A stretch of 64,000 nt of DNA from Beta vulgaris subsp. vulgaris (GCF_026745355.1 NC_079204.1:51942209-52006208), one strand, 5' to 3'; shown: positions 20,267 to 33,363, counted from the first letter of the stretch. Made by a program: numbers and translations. The notes: generated from the sequence alone by a model not told the origin.

Positions 20267-22980
20267 TAATAATAATAATTTTTTGGGTCCAAAATCATTT
20301 GATCCCATAGTCAAAGTGAAAGCACTAAAATACCCATGGGCCAAAAAGAAGCCCAAGTCCCCAGATGCAAGCCCACTAACACAAAATTTCGCGCCCCTTC
20401 AATAATTTTAGCACATGAAGCCTTCAACTCCGATTGCTATAAATAGGAATCAAAGCCTCATTTATGAGGGCAACAAACAATTTACAATGAACACACTCTA
20501 TCTCTCTCTCTCTCTCTACTTGATTTCATTAGAACTAATCTTTGAACATATGTTGAGTTAAGCATCGAAGGAGCGACCACGCTTTCACCTTAGGGTAGTT
20601 TAACCTTGTTTTACAATAATTCGATATTTTCCAAAGGATTCCTATAGGTGTGTTTTTATTGCCTATGCAGGATGAACGCATACTTGATTACCTCATTGTA
20701 AAGGTTTTAGTGAAAAATATTTTGATGACGCCAACAAGTCTTTGAAGGAAGACTCATAAACTTAATTGGATATTGGAAAAGACTTATCCAATGTAGATTT
20801 CCCCGTCATGACTCCATTAATGATCATTGAACCATAGATTGATTTCGGGGATGAGGGTACGAATAAAATCAGGGATCAAATTTGCCCATTGATTGTCTCT
20901 ACTTGCTATCGATTCATGTCAAAATTTTTGCAAATAAACCACATAATATTTTAAAGCAATCTAAGATTAATATATTTCGGTTCATTAAACAAACAAAAGA
21001 CTAATTTTTTGAAGACATATTATTATACAATCAAATTACTGGGATCCTAATTAGATTGTCCAATGATCTTATTAGGCATTGAAAATTTATTTTAGGTCTT
21101 TGATTAACAATAATAAGCATGTTAAATGATGAAAACATTAAAACATACAAATTACAATCATGCATATGAATATGAATAATATAGAAAATATAAGGAGAAT
21201 AGAAGATAAGTGAAGAATATATAATATAGCGCGCGCTAATTCCTTCAAGATCTACATTGTGACAACTAATGGTTAGTAAAAAAAAGAAATTAATTGGAAT
21301 TGGCCATCATGAATCATAACTTTGTCGTCTGGGTCTTGTATAAGGATTAAAAGGTATGAATGTCTTTGAATGTGAGTTTGAGTGTGATTTTTTAAGGATG
21401 CCGAGGTGTTTAAGCATAGGAAAGCATTCGAAAAAGCTAAGTCGTTCCAAGAAACGAACTATTTATAATCAAAGAAAATCGAAAGCGAATCAAAGAGATA
21501 AACAAAAATTGTGCTCCTGGTGCACAGTGTACGCTTGACGCACATGCAATGCGTCGCACGCACGAGCTTTGTGGTTGTTTTTATTTATTTATTTTAAGAT
21601 TATTTTTTATCCTTTGGTAAAATCTAGCCTTTGAAATTCGAAATCAGCTATCTTTAGGAATACAAATCTGATTTTCGAAATATCCTTTAAAAACTAATTA
21701 TTGGGAATAATTAATATTAAAAATACAATGAATTATAAAAACTGGGCTTAGATTTAATAAATAGTATTTATATTTTCGAAATGCTTTTGGACGTAGCTTG
21801 TTCGATTACTCTTCCTTTGCACTAAACCAGTTAGGACGCCAATATGTTTCATAATTGAGTACTTAATAGGGATACACGATTATGTGTCTATAACTCCTGA
21901 CGTCATTCTTCCTCTGACTTATAAGAAAGATCCCTACTCGATAGGTTACAACAACAACAACAACAACAACAAATTGTTGTAACGAAAGTACATAAACGAC
22001 AAATAATTAAAAGAGCAATTGACACACAGATTTAACGTGGTTCATAACCAATGTGTTAGCTGTGTTCAAATTAAAGGTAGAGAAAAAGTGATTTTATTAT
22101 CTTTGAGGAGAGAGAGTATAAAATATGGAGGAAAAAAATGGTTAGAAGGTTTATATAGTACCCTTCTAATAACCTAAACAAAATTGCCAAAAATAGGGTC
22201 CAAAACTTGTGTTGGGTTGTCAAAATGCCAAATTATAAATTCAAGACATTCTTAATGATACTGTCATACTAATAAGGGTGTTATTATTTATCGGCCATAT
22301 TTGTATAAGTATTATTTATTTTTGGATTTTTTGTTCCAAACTACCTTTAATTTTTAAGTTTTGTGAGAAACTACCTTATAAAACATTTGTTGTCCCAAAG
22401 TATCTTATTTTTACCATTTTGTTGTTGAGAGCTATTTAATGCCGATTTTCAACGTTGACTTTCTTGCGGTTCAAAATTTCGGAAGAATGATTTTTTTTTT
22501 TTTGTCATTGCAATTTGCAATGTGGTACCCAAACATTGCTCCCACATCTTTGCATTAAATTCTGTCATTTCTCAAGATGAACATGTCTTTTTATCTTCTT
22601 ATCCAACCCACTAGATCCAATGCTCGTAAGTCGTAATTAGCCAACCATGACCCATCCATTCTGCCAATTCCACATTCTTCTTATCCGACCCGTTGTCCAG
22701 TTCCTTTCGTGAGGACAAAACTTATTAGGGGGTTGGTACATACAGGCCATACAAGTTACAACAACGATGTATATATTACCACTTATAAAAATATAGAGAA
22801 GATTGGGTATATATTAGAGGTTTTGACTTAATTTAAAGGATTATTGGTGTTTAGTGAAACATATTTGGAAGATTTTGTTGGACCTAAACCTCAAATTTCG
22901 AAAAAGCTACTGATAGGAGCTTTTTTTTGGTACTTGATAATATTGAGAATTTGAGATGCAAGGAATATTAAACTAACCTA
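20267..22980. other. Intergenic, no gene seen; possible decayed LTR
   Basis: A TATA-like CTATAAATAGG (20437), a TC-microsatellite (about 20500-20516) and the following AGCATCGAAGGAGCGACC stretch look like part of a retrotransposon LTR, but no ends are definable. An ACA microsatellite (21950-21972) is bounded by a short inverted repeat TTACAACAA/TTGTTGTAA. GATTTAACGTGGTTC near 22030 is another repeat-like phrase. No gene is supported. Confidence 0.4.
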
Positions 22981-23725
22981 AATAAGCTATCATCTATTTA
23001 CCAAAAAATCTTGTACAATTAGTTAATCAAACCCGCTTATACAATTAGCTGATCGACAACTAATAGTTATCCACTAATTGTCAAAGGCCAAAGACGGGAG
23101 AAAATGACATAAAAGTACAGATTTGAATGGACAGTGATAGCTGCAAACGAGTCGAGTTTTAGTGTGTTTAAGCTAAACTTGATAAAATTTATTATTGTTT
23201 GAGCTGATTTGAGCATGAATGAGCTTTAAAAAATCTTGTTCATGCTTTGGCTTGTTCGAGGATTATTGTTCATATACATGCTCGTTTGCATTTACAGTTT
23301 GAACTCAAGCTTGAGGGTGAACGAGCTTAAATTGAGCTTGATAAAATAAACAAGCCTTGCATTGACAAAATATTAAAAGTTGTTATACACCCAACAAATT
23401 AATTCAAGTTTCTCTAATATTTCTATAAAAAAGTGCTATGGCCAAATAATTGTGTAACAAAAAATCTAATTTATTATAAAAGATAGATATATCTTTTCGA
23501 GGTTGAACGAGCTTCAATCGAGTTATACACGAACATTGAACATACTTACAAATGAACATTAACAACTTTTTCACGAACATTGTAGAGTTGAAGCAATGAA
23601 GCATGAAGCATGAAGCCTGAAAGTGTTCGAGCTTCCTTATTTATATAACAAGGCTTAAACTTTATATTTAAGCTTATCTATTAATTGTTTCCATCACTCC
23701 ATCAACAATCTTTTACTAACTACTA
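22981..23725. other. Repeat-like intergenic DNA
   Basis: Phrases built on GAGCTTGA, AACGAGC and TTGTTCATG recur between 23140 and 23650, as in degenerate TIR elements rich in inverted GAGCT motifs. No boundaries and no gene were found. Confidence 0.35.
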
Positions 23726-24009
23726 CTCCCTTCGTTTCATTTTAATTTACTCACTTCACTTTGGGAGAAAATCAAGAAAGAAGTACAAAAGTAGAAGAGA
23801 GAAACTGAAAAAGGTGGAGAGAAAAACTAAAAAGTGTGAGAGAAAAACAAAAAAGTGGGTTAAAATATTAAAAAGTGAATGACATAGGTGAAAAAAGAGG
23901 AAAAAGTAGATGTGATATGTTACCAAATATAGAAAAAACAATAGTGTGTAAATTAAAAAAGAAACGAACTAAAAAAGAAAGTGTGTAGATTAAAAAGAAA
24001 CGGAGTGAG
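23726..24009. mobile_element. Stowaway-like MITE
   Basis: CTCCCTTCGTTTCATTTTAATTTAC and ...GATTAAAAAGAAACGGAGTGAG form the ends, with TA flanks at 23724-23725 and 24010-24011. The core contains a purine-rich repeat of GAGAAAAAC/AAAAAGTG units. Confidence 0.65.
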
Positions 24010-24189
24010 TACTATGCAATGACACTATAGCAGGAGGCAACGTCGAAGCCCAAAAACTAATTTGCTCTTAAACATAGTAAAAAAAAAATATTATTATTAT
24101 TTAGAGACGAATAATAAAGTAACGTACTCATGTGCGATTGTGCTATTAATTTTTTGAAAGGTTATTATTGTTTTTCTTCTCATATACTA

Positions 24190-24417
24190 CCTCCATTTCT
24201 TTTTAATAATTACATTTTGCCCTTTTACGTTTGCCAATGTAAATATTTGATCATTAATATCTCTAAATATACATTTGTAAAAATTACGAAAAGTTGATAT
24301 TCTAAAAGTATTTACTGAGACGAATCAAATGAGATCCCACATGATTATATTTTTCCTTATTCATATACATTTGCGTATAGTGTCGAAACTCAAAGTGTAA
24401 CCATTTAAAAGAAACTT
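24190..24417. mobile_element. Degenerate Stowaway-like MITE
   Basis: The left end CCTCCATTTCTTTTTAATAATTAC matches the group at 17046. The right end is eroded (AACCATTTAAAAGAAAC). Confidence 0.45.
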
Positions 24418-24426
24418 GTTTATTAT

Positions 24427-25000
24427 GGTCCTATTTGGTAATTAGCGGATAAATGATAGTTGTTAGCTGATTGTTGATGGAGTGATAGAAAAAATTATGG
24501 CTCTATTTGGCAATTAGCGGATAGCTGATATGTGTTCGTCAATTGTATTAGCTGGTTTGATTAGTTGATTGTATCAATGACCCGTTTGATTAGTGGTACT
24601 AAATGGTAATGGTTTCTAGTGTAAATGTGTGAAGAAATTCCCATGTGAACATCCATGGTAATGCTACTGTATCCCAAAACACCTATTTATTTATTTTTTT
24701 TGTAAAATTTCATTACCATCCATTACCACTTGGGAAGGTGGTATTGAGTGGTAATGACAATTTATAAAGGAAATCCTATGTTTTCACATCAAATTTCATT
24801 ACCATGGATATTAACTTGGAAATATATTCAACAAATTTACACTAAAATTCATTACTATAACCACCAAACAAATTAACCAACGGACCGTAAGGTGTTTGGT
24901 AAGTAGCTGATAGATGATTGTTATTTTAGTAGTATAAAATGACTAATAAGAACATGAGCACAACTCATTATTGTAATTCTATTGTTTATAATTGAAAATT
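24427..25000. mobile_element. Nested MITEs (PIF family copy inside another TIR element)
   Basis: 24578-24887 is a diverged copy of the PIF-type MITE (GACCCGTTTGATTAG...CCAACGGACCG, TAA on the right). It splits an element whose halves carry TATTTGGTAATTAGCGGATA on the left and GGTGTTTGGTAAGTAGCTGATAG on the right. The left half itself repeats its first 50 bp at 24502. Confidence 0.5.
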
Positions 25001-25977
25001 TGAAGAACTTTAGGACATAAATGTAATTTACCCACTCGTTTCCAAACTTTTAAATTAAAAAACTCCCTCCCAGCTTTTCCAAAAAGAGCTTTTGGGCCAA
25101 ATAAAAATTTTCAAACCTCTTTCTCCCTAGTATTCAGATTAGAAGATTATCTAATCAAATTCTCTAAATTCTAATATGAGTTGAAACCTCTAATTTTCCT
25201 ACTGAACTTCTCTTTACTAAAGAAGCTTATAAATCGAAGTTGCTACAATAACGTCATGTCCTTAATTTTAAATTCTTGGAATTTATATTGCCTGTTATTA
25301 TATTGATTTTTCAAGGGAGTTATGATATTGATTTTGAAAAAAATAATAAATGATTGCATTGGATCTATGGGTCTTAATTTGATAATTGAGGTTATACGAT
25401 CAAGACTTGTAATGATCCCTTTTTTAAAAGGGGAGAAGGTTTATACATTATAGTACTCGATTTCCTTGATTGTTACAGATGGAGATTGTTACAATAACAT
25501 GTAGATTTAGTGGTCAAGGGTTCAAGAACAGGTACTCAGATAAAATAAATTTTTTACATAATCATCCTTTGTCCTCCATTAGCATGACTTGTAGTTATAG
25601 CAGACATGGTGCTACCTTGCAGATTCTATGGGTATGCTGTTCAATTGGCCAGAATCCGTTACTTGAACAAAACTAGATCTCGTCAAATCATATTGAATAT
25701 TTGACGATACATTCCGTACCTTGCTAAAAAAACCGATCCTTGTTTACCAACAAATCCAATTCTCTCTCGACACGTTCCTCAAAATAGTAAAAGACAATCA
25801 AACAATTCTCAATCATGCTATTGTATCTTTAATTTTTTAACCACTTTCAAGAAAGTAATTTCCGCACTAGAAAATTAAGAAAAGGGAGAAAATGTTTCTT
25901 TCTAAAAATAATAATTTAAAGCTACACTCGTCTTAATTAACTAGTTAAACAATAAAATCAAGGAAAGTCCCTCTTAA
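25001..25977. other. Intergenic, downstream of the release-factor gene
   Basis: No gene is supported. Short ORFs here lack any recognisable domain. The last part, up to 25977, is the 3' flank of the minus-strand gene that ends at 25978. Confidence 0.45.
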
Positions 25978-28900
25978 TTAACTTTTCTCAATAGCATGTC
26001 CTAGACTTGCATGAGCAGTAATGAACAAGTTAATATTTCCATTTAATACAGAGTTTAAGTCAGGTGTTTGAATACCAGTTTTTACATCTTCAACTAGCTT
26101 ATATGGCTGCAACATGTATCTTCGAGTAACTTGCTTCCATAAATCTATAATTGCATCCTTGTTAATGCTGCTCAAACTATTGGTTTCTTGCTCAGACATC
26201 ACCACAAGAAGCTTTGCCTTTAAGCGATTAAGCGCCTTCATCTTGTTTGCAAATTTATTCCTCTCTCCTGCAATAGAGTCTCAATCTCATAAGAACAATA
26301 GGTGTTATAACTTTCTTACATGGGTTATGTGCTTAGGTTTGATTACACAAAAGAATCTACCCAAGAACTATATACTGAGCCATTCCAACAGATCTCACTA
26401 TAGGAAATACCGAAATATGACTAATAGCAATAATTACTAGAACAAGCTTATCTAGATGATATTGTGGCATCATGATAAATCACTACCCTAAAGTTGAAGT
26501 TTCCATGCACAGTATCTAAAGTTGAATTATTGTGGCGTGATTTGGGTGGAAAATAATAGAAAAGCAGGCCACATCCACGACGCCGCTACTCATCCATAAC
26601 TAGCCCCCTCTGTTCTTTTGACAAAGGCTTATTGTGTGTGGATTGTGGAGATATATAAGGAAGGAAATGTGGGACAAAACTCCCTTCAGAAAATGCTTGT
26701 TCTAACCCTCACCACTTTGCTTTATCACAATACTTGGTATTTAGTTTAACTCCGAGGTTACTAAACGCAGCCTCACTTTACTAATGCAGCCCAAAAAACT
26801 CTTATAATCATATTCTTTCTAAAAAAATCTCTCTACAAATATTCTCTCCTCTTCCCTTCTAACTGTTAGAGGAAAAAACTTCATAGAAGACCTAATACAC
26901 AAATTTTAATATGATATTCAATAGACGAAAATTTTGACTCAGGCGAATTTCAATCTGATGTATGTTGTTCATTTTTTTCATCATTATGCATTGTCAAAAA
27001 ATTATTACGCATCGATTTGCCTTATTTCGTGCAATCTGCATGAAATATAATAGACTGTTTCGTTCAATCTGCAGATTGCACGAAAACAGTCTATTCTGTT
27101 TCGTGCAGATTGCACGAAAAAGTCTATTCTCTTTCGTGCAGATTGAACGAAACAGTTTATTATATTTCGTGCAGATTGCACGAAACAGTAAATTCGAACC
27201 TTCAATAATTTTCGCAGTTTCTTCCAAATTGTAACTCGCAATTTGCTGTTTGCTGTTTTGAAACCACGAAAATGGAAAAGGGAGGAAGATAAATCACTGA
27301 ATTTGTTGTGTTGTTATGTAGAAATCACTTGAAAATGGATGAATTCTTAGAAATTAAATTGATACAACCCTAGAAAAAAGCCAGAGAAATGGTAGATGGA
27401 GAAAATAGTCAGAAATTGGTAGATGGTGAATGGAATTATGAGGGATATTTTAAGTATTTTTCTGGGTTATGTTAGTAAAGTGAGGTTGTCTTTAGCAACC
27501 ATGTTAACTCCTTGTCCTCCTTCCATCCCCGAGCTAGGTAAACATATACCATTTTGTGTGTCCCCAAATTACTAAGTTAATATAACCTTTTTAGCAAGTG
27601 TTTCTCTCTCCTAGTGTCCTATGTGCTATGTAAACTTAGTTATGGGACGGAGAAAGTAATATGTATTGCCATTTGCTACATAGATACGTCTTAATTTGGT
27701 AGCAGGGAGGAGTTTTCAGTCAGCAGAATTTATTGCAGAGAAGATGAAACATGTTCTTGTATGCTGTAAAGCCATTCTTCTTGTCATTCTTTCCTATTAT
27801 CTACCTCACCAAAACCTAAACTCCAGCTTTCGTCTTCAAAAGATGCACACGAGCGCACACATAGAAGGAAAAGGGGAAGAGGGGGAGAGAATACGCATGC
27901 CAGTAATGCCACTCGTTAAACCCTCATAATGATGAATATATAAGTCAGCTTAGGCTCATAACTTACCTGAGGATTGCACACAAATGCCAGTAGGAGCGTG
28001 ATTAATGTGGACAAGAGGTACAATTGGCCCAACATCATTTTCACTTGATGTATAGGAAATGATTAGATCTTTATCGTCCAGTAGCAATTCCGTGACCGGC
28101 TCAAGAAACAGAGGAATAACATCTACAACTGCTAAACTAACCTGCACAGGAAGACAAAGAAACAGTGAGATGTACGATAATCTCAGTCAACACTCACTAA
28201 GTCACTAGTAACATAACAGAGAAAAATGAAGTTACATAGTTTATAAACTAGACAAAGTGAAAATTGTTGTCTCTTAACTATAGAAGCTTAATTAAGGTAA
28301 TCTCATACCCCCCCCCCCCTGAAATGACTGCCAATTGCATATCCGTTCTTATAGTAGCCTCTTTTCTTCTATCAGCTGTCTTTTCTCTTACAAGAATCTT
28401 AACTTGTGGTCATGTCTTGCCGTCTAGTAGAGTAGAGGCTTCAGCAAGCAGAACCTATCATAGTCGCAAGTCTGTTTACAGTTGCAAACTCGCAACTGTT
28501 GTCATAGTCAACAGATATCTTAAACTTACAGGTTACAGCAGAACAAGTATGACTGTTTTGTAGCAATAGCTACAAACAAGCAATGTATTATTTCATCTTT
28601 TATAGAAATTAAACCGTGTCATTATGATAAAAGCACTATTAAGAGAGAGTAACAGAAGATACCAGAAGTTATGCAAATAGGAATAACGTCTACTTTAATA
28701 TGGATAGATCCATCCTAAAAATGCTTCAATCCTTTACTTAGAACGGATTGACATGTATACCTCTTGGAAACTTGATTCATCAAGTGAACTCCTCATTCGG
28801 TGAACGCCTCTTTCTCCGATTAAAAATCCATAAGCATACTTAAACTCAAACTCAATGGTGGCAGACTTGATTCCCCCACTGTTTGCAGAACACTTCTCCA

Positions 28901-31900
28901 GTACTCTCCCTTTGTGACCTTGCTTTTCAGCCCATTTTATATACATGCTTAGAAGCCGTTCAACCCATATCTGTATTTGGAAACTCGTAAATGCATAAAA
29001 GAGAAGCAGAAAGGAAATTATATGCAGACCTGAGAATTTAAGCTAGGGTCTGATACTCTGATCTGTACTTGAAAGAAGCATATAGCCGGTCAAATTCCAC
29101 AAGGGAAGTCAAAGTCTTATATAGTTGTGCAATAAGGGACAAGTATTCGGCCCGTTTGGTTAGTAGTCATAAATAGTGGTAATGTTAATGATATTTAGTG
29201 TAAATTTGTTAAGAAGTTCTCATGTTAATGACCATGGGAATGAAACGTTATCACAAAACATGAGTTTCCCTTTATAAATTTCCATTACTACCCAGGCACC
29301 CAATACCACCTTCCCAAGTGGTAATGGATATTAATGAGATTTTAGGAAGAAAATGGATATCTTGGGATGAAGTAGCATTACCATAGATAATGTCAATGGA
29401 TTTCTAGTACAAATTTACACTATAGTGCATTACCATTCTCACCTTTTATGGCTTCTTACCAAACGGGTCGATATATGTTTTGAAATGTATATAATCTGTC
29501 TTAAGAATTAAAAGATACGATTCTACAAGCAAAAATTAATAAATCTCAACCAGAAAAATATTCCCACTATCTTACTCAGAACTTCGTTCTTTTACCTAAA
29601 GAATCACTTAACAAAACTAATCAAAACTTGTATTAAATTATGACTTGAACTTATTTGAACTAGTCTGAAGTTATTTTTCTTGAAACTTAATCTTATAAGG
29701 TGGAGTCAACTACGACTCCTGATTTAGATTCATATTTTATGCAACTTTTAGTTTCACGGCAACACATAAACTGCACAATAGGATTTTTTTGTCATAATGA
29801 GGCACGGAATCCAAAAGATGAACATGAGATGCAGACTCCCGTCTTGACAACAGCCACAATTTTTTTTTACCGGAAATAAGATCAAGCCTTATTATTGCAC
29901 AGCAAACAGGAGACTCTAGCGACCAACAAAAAGTAGATAGTTGTAGGTTGATTAGTCCAATCACTGTTGAACTCTAGCGATCATGCAGATATAAATTAGT
30001 TAAGTATATATCCTATATTGTAGTACAAATTCTTAGGAATTTCGGGGCATACCTAGAGCTAGGTGTACCTAAAGCTATTTTTTTCTCATTCGGATGGCTT
30101 AAATGAGCAAAAGTTACCCTCAAATGAACAACAAAAAGAGACTTGGATACATCTAGCTCTAGGTATACCCGGTAACTTAATAGACATGCTGCTATTGTTG
30201 CTGCTATTGTAGTGCTAATACTTCAGTACATGTATAAAAGAAGCTAAACCTCTGAATAGATGCCTTTGTCTCCAGCTCTAATAACAAGTGATGCTCCATG
30301 CACATCATAAGGACCTTTCAAAAGCTTGGACATCTCATATTGATCTAAGAACTTGCTTATATCAATTGATGCGTTATATGCTTGTTTAAAGAGTCCAAAA
30401 TTTACAGCATCAGTTTCTGCCAGCTCCTTTATGAGCTTTGCTTCTTCAATCTGAATCAATAAGCTAGTATAAGACAGTTTGTAGTCTAACATTCCAAGCA
30501 TGAAGCTAAGCAATAGGCTTGAAATTATTCCAAAAACAAACACAGGTAAGAAAAAATGAGATCATGTGAACCCAGCGAGACAGAGATGAACATCAGAATC
30601 AGAATCCGTTGCCACTTTCTACAACTCTTATAACCGGTCTACCATGTAAAAGCTGAATAAATCATATTCCCTCTGTTAGACATTAATTGTCACATATGTT
30701 ATTATAGGATTTCCATAGAAAATTGTCACCTTTTCTACTACAGTGATCATCTAAATTAAGATTAAATTTCCTGGAAAGTCCCAACTAAATTATAGAGCTA
30801 ACTATTGTATAAAATCAAATCATATCCTTAATTATGAAGAGCTAGAATAACGTGACAACTAATTTCACACGGGGGAAGTATAAAACATCAAACATTTGCA
30901 AAATTAGTCACGCTCAGAACACATCATGAAGCATACTTCAAAGTAACAACTCAAACATGGAAAAAAGGTACAAGAGTTCAATCATCACAATATTCTTGTA
31001 GAAGAGATCTGTGGTAAACAATATGCAAAACTCTTTAATCAAATAGTTTAGTTAAGATTAAAAAATAACAAGTTGATCATAACCTTAAATGCAAGGTCTT
31101 TGAGCGTATCAACTACTTTGGCACGATCAGCTAATTTCGCAAGCATCTCATTTGATTTTACAGGATCATCCCATAGGTTGTAATCAAGCATCTCCTCCTC
31201 TCTCCAGACATGCATCTCTTCTTCAAGATGAAGCACTGTTGGTGCCAACATCTCACCACGAAGAACTGCATCTTCAATTTTCTTTCTCAGTGAAAACATC
31301 CCTAAATGAACACACAATTGCTGAATTACATTGACAAAGGTAGCAAATTGCATACACTACTAAACACACGGGAACATAACGGCAAAATGACATCATAGAC
31401 TCAAGAGTCAGCAGAACTGTAATCAGTTCATCTACTCCCCTACCTCCGACCCCCTGCAATTTTGCTGGACAGTCAAGTAGCCTAACAGCGTTTTACCAAA
31501 TTTTTCTCCTGGAATTGATGGAGAACTTTCTTGGAGAAAAAATGGAACAAGGTCTGGTATCATCATATTATGTCACATATTCACCAAGGCATATCCAATC
31601 ACATAGAAACATTGATGGGGTTCCCTATCAACAACCAATTAGCAGTAGGTATGTGGCCAACTAAAATTATACACCCTGCTTACAACACTGTCCAAAAGTC
31701 CCAACCTCTTTTAGTTAAGGATTTACCATGATTCGACCAAAAATAACTTCTATACAAGTTGTCTTCTGCGTGTCGTCTCTCGCTCACTCCATCAAAGCAG
31801 GAAACTAGGAGTACATTTGGAAATCCATTCTTTTGTCAAGTTTGACAATACAATCTTAAATTTTTTCTTTCTAAGGACATGTGATACTATGAGCATGTTT

Positions 31901-32803
31901 GGTTTAACATTTTTGGGCTCTAGGAAATGGAATCAAATACCTATTCCCTTTTTTCTTGTTTGGTTCAACCTCTCCTCGATCCATTACCATTACTTATAGT
32001 GGTAATGGATTTACCTAGTTCTCTACTTTTCCTTCCCCCTCAAGTAAAAAAAATCCATTTGTTGGTGGTAACTGTTTCCTTTCCCTTTCCCTTTCCAAAG
32101 CTTGAACCAAACACCCAATAAATGTGTTTTTTTTTTGTGTAATTATAAAGCCAACCCATTTAAATTCATACTACAAAAGGTCATACTTTAGTATATCCAG
32201 CCAAAAACTGACTCCATGAATTATATGACATGCATACTACAGTAGAATTTAGAAATTGCAGTAACCAAAAAAGAGCAACGCCTAGATGGTGCACATGCTT
32301 ATATGTAAAGTATCGTGCACACATATATATGGATAACAAGCCAAAAGCCAAATGTACATGAATAACAATCCAAATAAACACATGTACATTGCCAACGAAC
32401 GAAATGAACATATGTATATCTCTATTGATAAATGTTCATTGGTATTAGTCTTTATGTGTATAATCTAGTTCTTCATGTTCATCGTATGATTCTCATCCTA
32501 TAGACAGATAATTTGGGAAAAAGAGCAGAAATTTAAAGAAAGAAGACATAAACAAAATAGAAATTGCTTTGAAAGAAGAAGAGAATAAAGCAGCAAAATA
32601 AAAGAGAGAAAGAAAGGGAGGTTACCGAGTTGTTTAAAGACTCTATTGTTGTCATCCATAGAGTGAGAAGCTCGAAGTGAGGAGCAGAAGATATGGGTTT
32701 GGGTTTGGGTTCGGGTTCGGGTCATCTTGTTGATTGAAGCTTGGCAATTCCATTCCCATTTGGAGCTCAAGGACAGAGGTTGAGGCTTTGCATTTGCCGC
32801 CAT
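25978..32803 (-). CDS. PrfB3: Plastid release-factor-like protein without GGQ (PrfB3 type)
   Basis: Six exons: 32803-32626, 31301-31084, 30450-30250, 28970-28761, 28141-27967 and 26267-25978. All introns are GT-AG with matching phases, giving 423 aa. Residues 1-59 are Ser/Thr/Arg-rich, a likely chloroplast transit peptide; an ATG 21 bp upstream is also possible. The rest follows bacterial release factor 2: coiled-coil domain (FSLRKKIEDAV...LNLWDDP-type region), then FLDQYEMSKLLKGPYD, GGIKSATIEFEFKYAYG and GERGVHRM. The catalytic GGQ loop, expected in exon 5 after DLIISYTSS, is absent, and so is a normal stop-codon-reading motif after GERGVHR. This is the PrfB3 pattern; in Arabidopsis PrfB3 is reported to stabilise petB transcripts rather than terminate translation. 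The function here is inferred from that family. Introns carry several MITEs. Confidence 0.88.
26754..27503. mobile_element. TIR element in intron 5 of the PrfB3-like gene
   Basis: The ends are about 38-bp inverted repeats: GAGGTTACTAAACGC...CCTCACTTTACTAA and the complement of TTAGTAAAGTGAGG...TTTAGCAACCAT. A perfect 8-bp TTAACTCC flanks it (26746-26753 and 27504-27511), or 9 bp with one mismatch. The TIR length suggests Mutator, while the 8-bp duplication suggests hAT. It carries the palindrome array at 27025-27188. Confidence 0.68.
27025..27188. repeat. Tandem array of palindromes (about 33-bp period)
   Basis: Five units, each with a near-palindrome TTTCGTGCAGATTGCACGAAA followed by a spacer of about 12 bp such as CAGTCTATTCT. 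The first unit has the opposite arm order (GCAATCTGC), and the second is lengthened to hold both CAATCTGCAGATTG arms. ORFs run through all frames because of the repeat structure; they are not genes. Confidence 0.8.
29148..29470. mobile_element. PIF-type MITE in intron 3 of the PrfB3-like gene
   Basis: CGGCCCGTTTGGTTAGTAGTC and ...GGCTTCTTACCAAACGGGTCG form the ends. The internal ATTACC-rich sequence resembles the 7205 family but is more diverged. Target duplication is not preserved. Confidence 0.6.
30667..30878. mobile_element. Stowaway-like MITE in intron 2 of the PrfB3-like gene
   Basis: TTCCCTCTGTTAGACATTAATTGTCAC and ...GTGACAACTAATTTCACACGGGGGAA are imperfect inverted ends with TA flanks. 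Confidence 0.5.
31893..32117. mobile_element. Small TIR MITE in intron 1 of the PrfB3-like gene
   Basis: GCATGTTTGGTTTAAC at the left is complementary to the right-hand CTTGAACCAAACACCC. The family is not further defined. Confidence 0.45.
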
Positions 32804-32931
32804 TTTTGAAGACCCCCATATCAAACGGGAACCTATAGTTTACTCGTCTCCTTATCCAAATCCTATACTTTGTTTCGCTTTTGTCTTTTTTAGGTTGTCT
32901 CTGCGTAAGGGGAAGCCAAGGCTATCCTCTA

Positions 32932-33157
32932 CTCCGTTGCTTTTTAATAGTTACACTCTTAATTTTTTACACTGTTTATTTGATTTATCTTTAAGAGAAA
33001 ATATAATCATATAAGATCTTAATTTATTTCGATATATATTTTAGAATATTGATTTTTTATATTTTTACAAATACAAAGTTAGAGATATAAAGGTTTAAAG
33101 TAGTGCATGAGCATACGTGAAAAGTGCAAATATATCTATTAAAAAGAAACGAAGCTA
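32932..33157. mobile_element. Stowaway-like MITE upstream of the PrfB3-like gene
   Basis: CTCCGTTGCTTTTTAATAGTTAC and ...CTATTAAAAAGAAACGAAGCTAG form the ends, with flanking TA. It is about 130 bp upstream of the first coding exon, so it may lie in the promoter or 5' leader. Confidence 0.6.
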
Positions 33158-33363
33158 GTATATTTACTTAACAAAATTAAAGTGAAATGAAATAAAACTA
33201 TGAGAGGTGAACTCTTTTGTAAAAAAAACTATGTGGGGTGAACCAAAGTAAAATTATGAGAGGAAAATAATTAAACTAAAATCGCGCTGAAAAAAATAAA
33301 GTCTTGCTTAGTTAGAATTATTTACACAATAACCCTCCCTTACCACTAGATAATAGTGACATT

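Noticed and set aside
25470..25676. 68-aa ORF upstream of the PrfB3 3' end
   Set aside because: No homology or motif recognised, no splice or promoter context.
27025..27188. CRISPR-like repeat array
   Set aside because: Eukaryotic nuclear DNA, spacers are near-identical 12-mers, no cas genes; better read as tandem palindromes inside a transposon.
26962..27241. Overlapping ORFs on both strands rich in FVQIAR/LFRAICTK repeats
   Set aside because: Produced by the palindrome array, whose units are free of stops in several frames; no start context, domain or exon evidence.
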